Position numbers and translations under genes: made by a program. DNA of 64,000 nt. It comes from Thalassotalea euphylliae (GTDB taxonomy: Bacteria; Pseudomonadota; Gammaproteobacteria; Enterobacterales; Alteromonadaceae). Where the stretch lies: NCBI RefSeq assembly GCF_003390395.1, contig NZ_QUOV01000001.1:1984001-2048000 (forward strand). Reading direction: 5' to 3'. Every line of letters starts with the position of its first letter. Position 1 is the first letter of the stretch. Under the pieces are notes generated by a model. It was not told where the DNA came from, searched no databases, and was given only the letters and a program-made list of their open reading frames with translations. Below are positions 1-9,102 of this stretch, piece after piece.

Positions 1-2036
1 ATGCCGCGCTGTATAACGGTTTATTGAATTTCTTAGCCGAACATAATGCGTTGGATAAAGCCTACATAGACGCTAATACACAAGGCTTTGACGAGGCGCT
101 TGCCGAAGCCTCTATTTGGGACATGGCAAAAGTTAGTCAATTTTGTGGTGTCAGCCAAGCACAGTTGCAAGATTTTTATCAGTTATTCCTGCGTTCAAAA
201 AAAGCAATATCCATGTACTCCATGGGCATTAATCAATCGACTTCAGGTGTTGATAAATGCCATGCCATCATCAACGTGCATTTAGCGACAGGCAAAATTG
301 CATCACTTGGCTCTGGACCATTTTCTATCACAGGTCAGCCTAATGCCATGGGTGGGCGCGAAGTAGGTGGCTTAGCTAACCAATTAGCGGCTCATATGGA
401 TATTGAAAATCCAGCACATCGTGATTTAGTGCAAACGTTTTGGCAATCACCGCACATCCCAACCGCGCAAGGTGCGAAAGCGGTTGATATGATTGAACAA
501 ATGAAGTCGGGCAAAATTAAAGCGGTTTGGGTTATGGCAACCAATCCACTCGTGAGTTTGCCGGATCACAATCAAGTGGCTAAAGCATTTGAACAATGTG
601 AATTTGTTGTGGTGTCAGATTGCGTTGCTGATAACGACACATTGGCTTACGCGGATGTTAAATTACCAGCTACACCATGGCTGGAGAAAAATGGCACTGT
701 CACTAACTCTGAGCGCCGAATTTCAAGGCAGCGCGGTGCCTTGGCACCAGCAGGGCAAGCCAAACACGATTGGCAAATTATGTCGTTAGTAGCGCAAAAA
801 ATGGGTTTTAGTGGCTTTGATTATCAGCACCCTTATCAAGTATTTACCGAATTTGCTGCCTTATCTGGCTATGAAAACTCAGGGGAAACCAAACGCGTTT
901 TTGATATGTCAGGCTTAGCGCAACTAACACTCGCCGAATATGAGCAGTTACAACCTGTGCAATGGCCCATAAAAGGGCCAATAAAAGCGGGCGCTCAAAA
1001 AAGCGCACGTGTATTTGCAGACGGTCAATTTCCTACTGCCAATGGCAAAGCTAAGTTTTTCGCAGTAACCCCACAATTACCTCAGCAGAAAGTCAGTAAA
1101 GCATATTCATTAGTACTTAACAGCGGTCGTTATCGCGATCAATGGCATACGATGACACGCACAGGCATTGCATCTGCGTTAACTCAACATTTAGCGAAAC
1201 CTTATATTGCCGTTAATCCGCAAGACGCGACAAAACTCGGTTTAACAGAACAGCAGATTGCCCATGTTCAATCGCAAACCGGTGAATTATTTGTACCAGT
1301 GCAAATAACAGATGCCGTTAATTTCGGTGAGTGTTTTATGCCAATTCACTGGAACGGCCAATTTTCATCAAATGCAACGGTGTCAACGCTTTACAACGCA
1401 GTGGTAGATCCTATCTCTGGTCAACCCGAGTTAAAACATACTGGTATTGCAATAGAAAAGGCTAACTTTACTCAGTATCTTGATTGCTACTTTGCAGAGG
1501 ATATTAACGCTGATGCGCCATATTGGTTAAAGGCTAAGCAAGAGCATTGTTGGCACTACCAACTTGCCACCAATGAAGATCAGCCAATGACCATCGCCAA
1601 ACTGCAACAACTTTTTCCGTGCCAAGGGGAGTGGTTAAGCTTTAACGATGAAGATAACCAACTTTCTCATGTGATTTGCCTGCAAAATGGCGCGGTGAAA
1701 TGTGTCGCTTACGTTGCCAATCAGGCATTTAGTGAAGCGAAAAAATGGGTCGATAGTCTGTTTGGACAAGACAGTTTGTCGTTTGCCGAAGTGCAAGCTT
1801 TACTCGCAAAAACAGCACCAACTAGCGCAGACGAAAGTCGAAAAGTGTGCAGTTGTTTCAATGTTTCTGAAGGGAGTATTCGAGAGGCGGTAATGTCTGG
1901 TACAGACAGCGTTGCTGCACTGGGTAAATCGCTAAAATGTGGCAGTAACTGCGGCTCGTGTAAGCCAGAGTTGCAAGCCATTATTAATGATTGTCAATCG
2001 AACCTAATCGATATTAAAGAAGTCGCCAGCGCTTAG
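1..2036 (+). CDS. nasA: Assimilatory nitrate reductase catalytic subunit, 3' part
   Basis: Catalytic subunit that reduces nitrate to nitrite in the cytoplasm using Mo-bis-MGD. The reading frame is open to the left edge (first whole codon at base 3, giving AALYNGLL as in NasA), so the N-terminal 4Fe-4S and early molybdopterin regions lie outside the window. Seen here: the rest of the molybdopterin oxidoreductase domain (MATNPLVSLPD, VVSDCVADNDT), a molydopterin dinucleotide-binding domain (from about LNSGRYRDQWHTMTRTG to HWNGQFSS), and a C-terminal BFD-type [2Fe-2S] domain with cysteines CSCF and CGSNCGSC, as in Klebsiella-type NasA. The siroheme methyltransferase gene follows 43 bp later, which fits a nitrate/nitrite assimilation operon whose nirBD genes would lie upstream. 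A TTG at base 24 is not the true start. Confidence 0.93.
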   Translation, partial: AALYNGLLNFLAEHNALDKAYIDANTQGFDEALAEASIWDMAKVSQFCGVSQAQLQDFYQLFLRSKKAISMYSMGINQSTSGVDKCHAIINVHLATGKIASLGSGPFSITGQPNAMGGREVGGLANQLAAHMDIENPAHRDLVQTFWQSPHIPTAQGAKAVDMIEQMKSGKIKAVWVMATNPLVSLPDHNQVAKAFEQCEFVVVSDCVADNDTLAYADVKLPATPWLEKNGTVTNSERRISRQRGALAPAGQAKHDWQIMSLVAQKMGFSGFDYQHPYQVFTEFAALSGYENSGETKRVFDMSGLAQLTLAEYEQLQPVQWPIKGPIKAGAQKSARVFADGQFPTANGKAKFFAVTPQLPQQKVSKAYSLVLNSGRYRDQWHTMTRTGIASALTQHLAKPYIAVNPQDATKLGLTEQQIAHVQSQTGELFVPVQITDAVNFGECFMPIHWNGQFSSNATVSTLYNAVVDPISGQPELKHTGIAIEKANFTQYLDCYFAEDINADAPYWLKAKQEHCWHYQLATNEDQPMTIAKLQQLFPCQGEWLSFNDEDNQLSHVICLQNGAVKCVAYVANQAFSEAKKWVDSLFGQDSLSFAEVQALLAKTAPTSADESRKVCSCFNVSEGSIREAVMSGTDSVAALGKSLKCGSNCGSCKPELQAIINDCQSNLIDIKEVASA

Positions 2037-2079
2037 TTGGTGTCTATTTACAGAATTTTATGGTGCTTAAGGAGTTAGT

Positions 2080-3066
2080 ATGCAGTTAAGCTTATTTAAA
2101 ACCCCGTTATTTTGGTTTAAGCATCAACAAAAGCGCCGTTGGGCTGCCAAAAGTGTTAAAAATGTCGCTGCTGGAGCGAATACTAGTGATGCCCTTGCTA
2201 ATAATGTCAGCAAATTAACTTGGCTTACTCGCAAGCTGATACTAAACAGAAACAGTTCAACAGTATCATCTACAGGCAAAGATTTAGGGCAAGTGGTATT
2301 TGTTGGCGCAGGGGCTGGCGATCCCGAATTATTGACCATCAAAGCGGTAAAAGCGCTACAACAGGCAGATATCGTATTAGTTGATTGGCTGGTGAACCCT
2401 GAAATTAATGCCTTTATCCCAGATCATATCGAGCGGGTATTTGTTGGCAAAAAATGTGGTCAGCATTCGGTCACACAAGCAGAAATTTGTCAGTTATTGG
2501 TAGATTACGCGGCTCAAGGTAAACGAGTTGTGCGATTAAAAGGGGGAGACCCGTCGATATTTGCGCGACTTGCCGAAGAAACGGATGTGCTTTCGAAAGC
2601 GAATGTTCCATTTCAAGTCATCCCTGGTATTACTGCTGCGACAGGATGCGCCGCTTATTCCGGTATTCCGTTAACTCATAGAGACTGCGCGCAATCAGTG
2701 AAATTTATTACTGCTCATGGCAAGCAAGAAGACCATGAATGTGATTGGCACCTGCTAGCAGCAGAGCAATGCACACTGGTTTTTTATATGGGCTTGAATC
2801 GTGTTCAATTAATTTGTCAGCGATTAATAAGTCATGGCATGGCAGCAACTATGCCTATTGCGGTGATTGACCAGGGCACTAGTCATACTCAGAAAGTAGT
2901 TTGCAAGTCGTTGGCATCGATGGATGCGGCAAGTGATTTAGCTGACTTTCAAGGCCCAGCGTTAATTATCGTTGGTAAGGTGGTTGAAAAGCGCGTAGAT
3001 GTTAATTTATCGCTGGTTGATGGTGAAGCGCCCACCATTTCCGCAAATGCTTTCGAAGCCGCTTAG
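2080..3066 (+). CDS. cobA: Uroporphyrinogen-III C-methyltransferase (SUMT)
   Basis: Transfers two methyl groups from SAM to uroporphyrinogen III, giving precorrin-2 for siroheme, the cofactor of assimilatory nitrite and sulfite reductases. Family motifs are clear: VGAGAGDPELLTIKA near residue 75, VRLKGGDPSIFAR near 150, and PGITAATGCAAYSGIPLTHR near 180. The start is supported by an AAGGAG at 2069-2074, 5 nt before the ATG. The 328-residue product is longer than the usual 250-280 because of about 65 basic residues before the catalytic fold; these do not look like the CysG Rossmann domain. It is probably co-transcribed with nasA, and a terminator follows. Confidence 0.92.
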   Translation: MQLSLFKTPLFWFKHQQKRRWAAKSVKNVAAGANTSDALANNVSKLTWLTRKLILNRNSSTVSSTGKDLGQVVFVGAGAGDPELLTIKAVKALQQADIVLVDWLVNPEINAFIPDHIERVFVGKKCGQHSVTQAEICQLLVDYAAQGKRVVRLKGGDPSIFARLAEETDVLSKANVPFQVIPGITAATGCAAYSGIPLTHRDCAQSVKFITAHGKQEDHECDWHLLAAEQCTLVFYMGLNRVQLICQRLISHGMAATMPIAVIDQGTSHTQKVVCKSLASMDAASDLADFQGPALIIVGKVVEKRVDVNLSLVDGEAPTISANAFEAA

Positions 3067-3100
3067 CGATCAAAAACTCGTAATAGTCTCTCAGAACGAA

Positions 3101-3126
3101 AAAAGCCGCACACTGTGCGGCTTTTT
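3101..3126 (+). terminator. Intrinsic terminator after cobA
   Basis: Perfect 8-bp stem AGCCGCAC / GTGCGGCT with a 3-nt loop, flanked by A-rich and T-rich runs. It lies 35 bp after the cobA stop and would also stop antisense readthrough from the tRNA side. Confidence 0.9.
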
Positions 3127-3132
3127 AGAATG

Positions 3133-3209
<77 letters not shown>

Positions 3210-3448
3210 AAATCAATGTTGCCTTAGCAACGGAGCGCTATGTTAGCGATGCTATTTTACAGTTGCAAGTGTTTTTCGCGATATTTTCTCAAATTTGGTT
3301 TGTTCGATTAATTTAACAACAAATCACTAAATTTATTGATTAAATTAGCATCGTTATTAACAATGTAATTAAATAACTCGGTAGTTTAAAAATCTTCACG
3401 CATTGATAAGCCCCAAACGCAGGGCATGGAAAAATTAAGGGAATCTAA

Positions 3449-4558
3449 ATGAAAAATAATAAAATTATTGCGCTATTGGCAGTGGGAGCCTGTTCTTCAG
3501 CATTTCCAATGGGAGTAATGGCAAACGAGCAGCCAGATGCCTCAGTTTTGGTTAAGCAAGCCTATGGCGGTATTCATTACAGCTATTTTGATGCAGATAA
3601 TGAACGACTGACCGTGGCGGGTGATCGTGCCTCAGGGTTAGAAGAGGGTGATGGTGCGGGTTTGTCACTTGGCTATCGTTTTTCCGAATATAACGAATTG
3701 CGTATTCAGTATACCGACTTGTCAGTTGATGCATTGCGCAGTGTTTATGGCGACCAAGATGGTCGCTCGGTAGCCATTGACGTTTTACACTTTCCAAGCA
3801 AAAAGAACCTTTACCTTATTGGTGGTTTTAAAGAAATTGATTTAGAAGAAAAAGAAGTATCAGCCAACATTGGTATGGGGTACCGTCATTACTTTACCAA
3901 TCGCTTTGCTGGTTTTGTTGAAGGTAAAGGGCATTATCAATTTGAAGAGTACCATACTGATTTTAACGCCACTTTGGGTATAATTTACTTCTTTGGTGAG
4001 AACAAGGCACGTACCGCCTCACCTGTAGCGCCAAAACCAACCGCAGTGAAACCCGTATCGTCTAAACCAGCGACAATGTCTACCGTTAAAGATGCTGATA
4101 AAGACGGTGTCATTGATAGTCTAGACCAGTGTCCAGGCACACCTACAAACCATATGGTCGATATTAAAGGCTGTACCTTGTTTAGCGAGAAAATGCGTTC
4201 TATTGAAGTACAAGTAAACTTTGATAACAACAGTGATGTCATTAAGCCTGAGTTTTATGGTGAAGTTGAAAAGTTGGCTAACTTCTTAAAACAATACAGC
4301 GGTGTTAATCTGACTATTGAAGGTCATTCGTCTAGCGTTGGTGCGGCAGGCTACAATAAAACCTTATCAATGAAACGTGCCCAAGCCGTTGTTGATATAC
4401 TGGTAAACGAATATCGCATTGACGGTGGACGATTAAACGCTGTTGGCTATGGCGAAGAGCGTTTAATTAACGAGGCAAATACTGCTGCTGCTCATGCAGA
4501 AAATCGCCGTATTATGGCAACAGCGGAAACTAGTGAAAAAGTTGCCGTTGAGAAATAG
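3449..4558 (+). CDS. OmpA-family outer membrane protein with type-3 repeat
   Basis: Predicted outer membrane protein that anchors to peptidoglycan through its C-terminal domain. A signal peptide of about 25 residues ends at VMA-NEQ. Residues 35-180 are aromatic-rich beta strands compatible with an 8-strand OmpA-like barrel. A proline/alanine linker follows, then one thrombospondin type-3-like calcium motif (DADKDGVIDSLDQCPGTP, about 214-231), then an OmpA_C domain with IEGHSSSVGAAGYN and RAQAV in the peptidoglycan-binding region. AAGGGA precedes the ATG. It is monocistronic with its own terminator. The general family is secure; the specific role is unknown. Confidence 0.88.
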   Translation: MKNNKIIALLAVGACSSAFPMGVMANEQPDASVLVKQAYGGIHYSYFDADNERLTVAGDRASGLEEGDGAGLSLGYRFSEYNELRIQYTDLSVDALRSVYGDQDGRSVAIDVLHFPSKKNLYLIGGFKEIDLEEKEVSANIGMGYRHYFTNRFAGFVEGKGHYQFEEYHTDFNATLGIIYFFGENKARTASPVAPKPTAVKPVSSKPATMSTVKDADKDGVIDSLDQCPGTPTNHMVDIKGCTLFSEKMRSIEVQVNFDNNSDVIKPEFYGEVEKLANFLKQYSGVNLTIEGHSSSVGAAGYNKTLSMKRAQAVVDILVNEYRIDGGRLNAVGYGEERLINEANTAAAHAENRRIMATAETSEKVAVEK

Positions 4559-4590
4559 CTGGGCCTATCAAGCCTGCTGCTAAAGAAAGA

Positions 4591-4640
4591 AAAAAGCGCA
4601 AAGTGGATTAACTTATACAATTAATTACTTTGCGCTTTTT
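4591..4640. terminator. Bidirectional terminator between convergent genes
   Basis: A 14-bp perfect stem (AAAAAGCGCAAAGT / ACTTTGCGCTTTTT) around a 22-nt loop, with A-run and T-run on either side. It lies between the OmpA-family gene (+) and the DUF3137 gene (-) and can serve both. Confidence 0.8.
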
Positions 4641-4662
4641 TATGCTCCTTGCGAAGCAATTA

Positions 4663-5619
4663 TTAGTGCTGGCTATTGGATGGAAGTCCTAATTCTCGTA
4701 ATAAACCCGTATAAAACACTAAATCTTGAAACAGCCCCTTGATGACGTCAAAGTCTGTTACAGCTAGTGCTAGTTGAGGCTCGAATAAATCCCTGCCTTC
4801 GGGGATTGCAATGTAAACATTTTGGTCAATAAAAGATAGCGATATCGCGATTCCCTGTTTTTGATTTCTATAGTCAACTAATTTATCCATCAACTTGGGC
4901 GATAGCATTTGTAATATGGTATCTGGCGCTGAGCTGACAACGGAGAAATATTGGCTAAATTCACTTTCCGGTAATGCTACGTTTTCACCAATACGTGGAC
5001 TTTGAAAATGGCCAAATAGCTTTTCTTTTAACCCTTGCTTGGTATTTTCTTTCGCTAAAATATAACTAGAGTGAGAAAATGGCTTGGGACGTTGAGCTTT
5101 GAGAAAAAGGCCGATAAAAATCGGATTTTTTTGCGAGCCGCCTTCGGGCCGTTGAATAATCTGTTCTACAAAAAGTTCAGACATTTCAACCTTAAAACCT
5201 TCGATCTCGCCACAAATAAGATCTTCACCACCGTAACTATCAATTTTTTTGGGGTACAAACCGCTTTGTTCGAACTCGGTTTGAGTGATGAATTTGTCTT
5301 TATGCCAGATTAGCGACTTGTCAATTTCACTCAACAGAGTCACCATTATTTGTTTTTTGTAACTACTTCGGAACTTGTCCCAACTGAACTTAAAGGTGAC
5401 AAGGCAATACGCCATAATGGCAAATAGCGCAATTAGCAAAGGCGTTGAGTCAATGCCTGACAATACCGCGATAAAAAAGGCACCTACGGAAAAGGTAAGC
5501 GCTTTTTTCTTCTTTAATGTCGCTAAACGAGAGGTTTCTAGTGGCGCTAACTTGGGTTTTAGCTTTTGTTCAAACAGCAAATTTAACTGTGCAGTGTCTA
5601 TGTCCAAGTCCAAATTCAT
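4663..5619 (-). CDS. DUF3137-family membrane protein
   Basis: Function unknown; recognised as resembling DUF3137 proteins. The 318-residue product has a short cytosolic N-terminus, two closely spaced hydrophobic segments (about 41-57 and 60-76) and a large soluble C-terminal part with GEDLICGEIEGFKVEMSEL and FIGLFLKAQRPKPF. The ATG at 5619 was chosen because GGAGG (5630-5634 on the + strand as CCTCC) lies 10 nt upstream; the longer open frame to 5754 would overlap the end of the MATE gene. It is probably co-transcribed with that gene, starting 50 nt after its stop. Confidence 0.75.
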   Translation of the reverse strand: MNLDLDIDTAQLNLLFEQKLKPKLAPLETSRLATLKKKKALTFSVGAFFIAVLSGIDSTPLLIALFAIMAYCLVTFKFSWDKFRSSYKKQIMVTLLSEIDKSLIWHKDKFITQTEFEQSGLYPKKIDSYGGEDLICGEIEGFKVEMSELFVEQIIQRPEGGSQKNPIFIGLFLKAQRPKPFSHSSYILAKENTKQGLKEKLFGHFQSPRIGENVALPESEFSQYFSVVSSAPDTILQMLSPKLMDKLVDYRNQKQGIAISLSFIDQNVYIAIPEGRDLFEPQLALAVTDFDVIKGLFQDLVFYTGLLRELGLPSNSQH

Positions 5620-5669
5620 TTCTCGTCCACCTCCAAAAAATGAGCTAGCTTTGAAAGTATGCTCTAATT

Positions 5670-7022
5670 TTACGCTAGCCGTGCTTGCACGACCTTTAAC
5701 CGAATAGCTAATAGCACTGCGGCGGTGGTTAAGCCTGAGATAAAGCCAATCCAAAAGCCTGATGGGCCTATCGGCTCAATTATCCAATCAGTTAAACCGA
5801 GTATTAATCCAATAGATAAGCCGACAATCCAATATGAGAAAAAGGTAATGATCAATATTGAGGTAGTGTCTTTATAACCACGTAACGCGCCCGCCGAAAT
5901 CACTTGAATAGCGTCTGAAAACTGAAACAGAGCTGCTAAGAACATTAAGCTTGCTGCTAGCTCAATTACTGGCAGTTCAGTGGTATAAATACCGGCAATT
6001 TGGGATTTAAACAGTAACGTGCCAGAGGCTGTAACCACGGCAATCACTAAGCCTAATAGTGCTGAATACCAACAAATATCTTTTGCATCCTGATATTGCT
6101 TATTGCCAACGGCAAAGCCCACTTTTATCGTCACCGCCATGGCAAGGCTTAGCGGGATCATAAATACCAGCCCCGAGAAGTTAATGGCGATTTGGTGGCT
6201 CGCCACAACTTCAGCGCCAAATGGTGCCAAAATTATCGCGACCACAGCAAATAAACTCACTTCAAACAGCAGTGATAACGCGATAGGCACACCCAGTGCC
6301 AATACCGTTTTTATTTCTGACCAGTTTGGCCAATAAAAACGGTCAAACAAGTGCGCCTGTTTAAGGTGTTTTGAGAAGTAGGTATAGGCCAACATAGATA
6401 AAAACATTGCCCAATAAACCAAAGCCGTAGCTAGGCCGCATCCTGCGCCGCCCAGTGCAGGCATGCCGAATTTACCGTAAATAAATATGTAGTTAGCGGG
6501 GATATTAACTAGCAAACCAATGATACTAATGATCATGGTTGGTCGAGTATGCGACAAACCCTCTGAATAGTTCCTTAACACAAAGTACAAGCAAAACGCG
6601 GGGCCACCCCAAACGATATAGTCTAGGTAGTCAAACATTAACTTTTTGAGTTCTGGTTCAAGGGTCACTTCTTGATAGATTGCTGGTGCGACGGTGGCGT
6701 TTAATAAGATAAGTGAGCCACCTAAAAACAAGCCAATCCACGCAGTTTGATAGGTTGCACTTGCGACCTTATCAAATGCCTTGGCGCCTGAGTATTGTGA
6801 CACGATTGCCGCTAACGCCATCATGATACCGGAAATCGTTAGAATGGCTGGTAGCCAAACACTGCTAGCAACCGCTACCGCAGCCATGTCAGTTGCGCTT
6901 ACACGACCAGCCATTACCGTATCGGCAAAGCCCATTAAGTTTTGGATCAGTTGGGCAATAAGAATAGGGTAAGCGAGTTTAAGTAAACTTTTTGATTGAT
7001 AAATAAAATCTGATAAGCGCAT
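5670..7022 (-). CDS. MATE-family multidrug efflux transporter (NorM/MdtK-like)
   Basis: Cation-coupled antiporter of the inner membrane that expels drugs and organic cations. The 450 residues form about 12 transmembrane helices with the MATE signatures AYPILIAQLIQNLMGFADTVMAGR near the start and GVPIALSLLFEVSLFAVVAIILAPFGAEVVASHQIA mid-protein (each quoted in part). It is divergent from riboflavin synthase with a 57-bp gap, the same pairing as mdtK-ribE in E. coli, which supports an MdtK/NorM-type assignment. A DUF3137 gene follows on the same strand. Confidence 0.9.
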   Translation of the reverse strand: MRLSDFIYQSKSLLKLAYPILIAQLIQNLMGFADTVMAGRVSATDMAAVAVASSVWLPAILTISGIMMALAAIVSQYSGAKAFDKVASATYQTAWIGLFLGGSLILLNATVAPAIYQEVTLEPELKKLMFDYLDYIVWGGPAFCLYFVLRNYSEGLSHTRPTMIISIIGLLVNIPANYIFIYGKFGMPALGGAGCGLATALVYWAMFLSMLAYTYFSKHLKQAHLFDRFYWPNWSEIKTVLALGVPIALSLLFEVSLFAVVAIILAPFGAEVVASHQIAINFSGLVFMIPLSLAMAVTIKVGFAVGNKQYQDAKDICWYSALLGLVIAVVTASGTLLFKSQIAGIYTTELPVIELAASLMFLAALFQFSDAIQVISAGALRGYKDTTSILIITFFSYWIVGLSIGLILGLTDWIIEPIGPSGFWIGFISGLTTAAVLLAIRLKVVQARLA

Positions 7023-7079
7023 GAAAACCTGAATGCTTTGCTGTTAAAATAGCGAAAATTTTTAAGGGGTAAATAATAT

Positions 7080-7718
7080 ATGTTTACTGGGATTGTGCAA
7101 TCGAAAGCACAAGTTTTATCAGCACAAACTAAGCATGGCGTCTGCCAGCTATGCATCGCTGTTGACAAGCAATATGCACAGCAAATTGAGTTGGGCGCCA
7201 GTATCGCGATTAATGGTGTATGCTTAACGGTTGTTGAGCAGCAATCGCTTGATGAAACGCTCGACAAAATTCGTTTTGATGTGATTGATGAAACGTTACG
7301 CGTAACCAATCTTGCGTCGATTAACGCAGGCGACTTAGTGAATTATGAGCGGTCGTTAAAAGTTGGCGATGAAATCGGCGGGCATCAAGTCTCAGGGCAT
7401 ATTCATGCCATGGCCAGTGTCACTCAAATTGAAAATATTGGTGATAATCGCAGTATTTATTTTGAGTTAGCGCCAAGCCAACAAGCAGCTTATGCAAAGT
7501 ACTTATTTGGCAAAGGATTTATCTCAATTAATGGCACGAGTTTGACCTTAGGCGAGTCAGTGGAAAACGGTCACTTCAATGTGCATTTGATCCCCGAAAC
7601 ATTAACCAGAACCAATATTGGTGACCTTGAGGTTGGTGATAACGTCAATATTGAAATGGATCAGCAAACCATTACTATCGTGTCGACGATAGAGCGAATG
7701 AAACTACAGTTAGGCTAA
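7080..7718 (+). CDS. ribE: Riboflavin synthase, alpha subunit
   Basis: Converts two molecules of 6,7-dimethyl-8-ribityllumazine to riboflavin plus the pyrimidinedione. The 212 residues contain the two lumazine-binding repeats typical of the family: MFTGIVQ at the very N-terminus with NGVCLTV, and the second with FGKGFISINGTSLTLG. AAGGGG sits 11 nt before the ATG. Only 57 bp separate it from the divergent MATE gene, leaving no room for an FMN riboswitch, so this copy is probably not flavin-regulated in that way. The gene is called ribC in some gammaproteobacterial annotations. Confidence 0.95.
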   Translation: MFTGIVQSKAQVLSAQTKHGVCQLCIAVDKQYAQQIELGASIAINGVCLTVVEQQSLDETLDKIRFDVIDETLRVTNLASINAGDLVNYERSLKVGDEIGGHQVSGHIHAMASVTQIENIGDNRSIYFELAPSQQAAYAKYLFGKGFISINGTSLTLGESVENGHFNVHLIPETLTRTNIGDLEVGDNVNIEMDQQTITIVSTIERMKLQLG

Positions 7719-7777
7719 CTATAAACGGAGATATAAGTAGGTTAGTTTTACGCTGCTTTTCGCTCAAACATTTGCGC

Positions 7778-7984
7778 TTAAAAAACTTGCTCGTCGTCTG
7801 CGTCTACTTGTAGCTCAATCTTTTGGCCGACCTCATCAATATGCATATTGAAATGAATTTCACTGCAGCATGCAGGGCATTCGTCGTAATAATTTTGGTC
7901 ACCGGCACTTGGATCTAACGTTACGTGTAAATGATGACCGCAGTGTGGACACTCAATCCGCTGTTGTTGAAGATCTTCGAGCAT
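7778..7984 (-). CDS. CPXCG-motif cysteine-rich small protein
   Basis: A 68-residue cytosolic protein of unknown function with a predicted zinc ribbon: CPHCG near residue 12 and CPACC near 36. This matches the CPXCG-motif family. The ATG at 7984 was preferred over an in-frame GTG five codons upstream because GAGG lies about 6 nt before the ATG. The C-terminus is acidic. The gene is downstream of the fructosamine-kinase-like gene on the same strand, 141 bp away. Confidence 0.8.
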   Translation of the reverse strand: MLEDLQQQRIECPHCGHHLHVTLDPSAGDQNYYDECPACCSEIHFNMHIDEVGQKIELQVDADDEQVF

Positions 7985-8125
7985 AACTGACCTCTTCACC
8001 TTTGCTCAAACGTCTTTTAAGTATGACCAAAATATGTGATTCTGCTAGCTGCAGCTAAGTCTCTGAAAAGCCGTAATATAGTGGTTTATAGCCGTTTGAC
8101 GTGAATTTTTAAAGACCGATTATAG

Positions 8126-8995
8126 CTAGCTTGGCGTTGATAAAATACGCTGTAAATTAGCTTTTGACTGGTCAATGTAGATGCCACCGAACATATTGGC
8201 GTGGTTAAGTACATGGTAAAAGTTATAAAGCAGTTTTCGTTTGGCATAACTTTTCGACAATGGATATGTTGCTTGGTAGCCTTGATAAAAACTTGTCGGA
8301 AACAAACCAAATAATTCGGTCATGGCAATATCAGCTTCGCGATCACCGTAGTAACACGCAGGGTCATAAATAACGCCCTGTAATTCAGTGAAACTTACGT
8401 TACCTTGCCATAAATCGCCGTGAAGTAAGCTAGGTTGTGGGTGATGGTGAGCGAGCAACTTTTGGCAATGCGCACAAATGTAGTCAATATCGCCCAGCAA
8501 AATTGATTTTTCTTCTAACAAGGCTAATTGCCAACCAATACGTTGCTCTGCAAAAAATACACTCCAATTCTTCTGCCATTTATTGGGTTGTCGAGTATGA
8601 CCAAGGTAGTTGTCGTGTTGCCAACCAAATTCGCCATGAGTGCATACTTGGTGCATTAAGGCAAGTTGCTGACCGATTTGAAACCACTGGCTATCGCTGC
8701 CACTGGTTAATGCTAGATATTCAAGCACCAGAAAACTTTTATCTAGTGTGCTGCCAATCGCAACAGGCTTGGGTGATTTAACGTCAGAAAGGCTGGCCAA
8801 TTGGTCAAGCGAATACCACTCTTGCGAAAAGTTATCGTATGCAGTTTTGTTGTTCACTTTAACGAAGTAGTTTTGGTTTTTACCACTAATGTGAAATGCT
8901 AAGTTGATATCACCGCCAGAAATAGGGGATTTATTTTCAATACTAAACGCTTTTCCTGTGCTTTTAGTAATCGCAGACTCTACGCTGTGCCACAT
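8126..8995 (-). CDS. Fructosamine kinase-family protein
   Basis: Predicted kinase of the fructosamine-3-kinase/aminoglycoside phosphotransferase fold, thought to phosphorylate ketoamines formed by protein glycation and so start their removal. Seen: SGGDINLAFHI near residue 27 (nucleotide-binding loop), FVKVN near 44 (ATP lysine), LLHGDLWQGN near 190 (catalytic Asp, Asn) and YDPACYYGDREADIAM near 210 (metal-binding Asp). The 289 residues match the bacterial family length. The substrate is inferred from family only. Neighbours do not form a recognised pathway. Confidence 0.88.
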   Translation of the reverse strand: MWHSVESAITKSTGKAFSIENKSPISGGDINLAFHISGKNQNYFVKVNNKTAYDNFSQEWYSLDQLASLSDVKSPKPVAIGSTLDKSFLVLEYLALTSGSDSQWFQIGQQLALMHQVCTHGEFGWQHDNYLGHTRQPNKWQKNWSVFFAEQRIGWQLALLEEKSILLGDIDYICAHCQKLLAHHHPQPSLLHGDLWQGNVSFTELQGVIYDPACYYGDREADIAMTELFGLFPTSFYQGYQATYPLSKSYAKRKLLYNFYHVLNHANMFGGIYIDQSKANLQRILSTPS

Positions 8996-9102
8996 AGTTC
9001 ATAGAATATTAAATACCAATAATTGCTTAGTATAGAACAACTTGCAGTATGTGCTTGCCAAAGATAAATTGTTCAATTGCGGCGCTTTATCAGCACCTTT
9101 AC

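Noticed and set aside
7023..7079. FMN riboswitch before riboflavin synthase
   Set aside because: The intergenic gap is far too short and has none of the conserved RFN elements.
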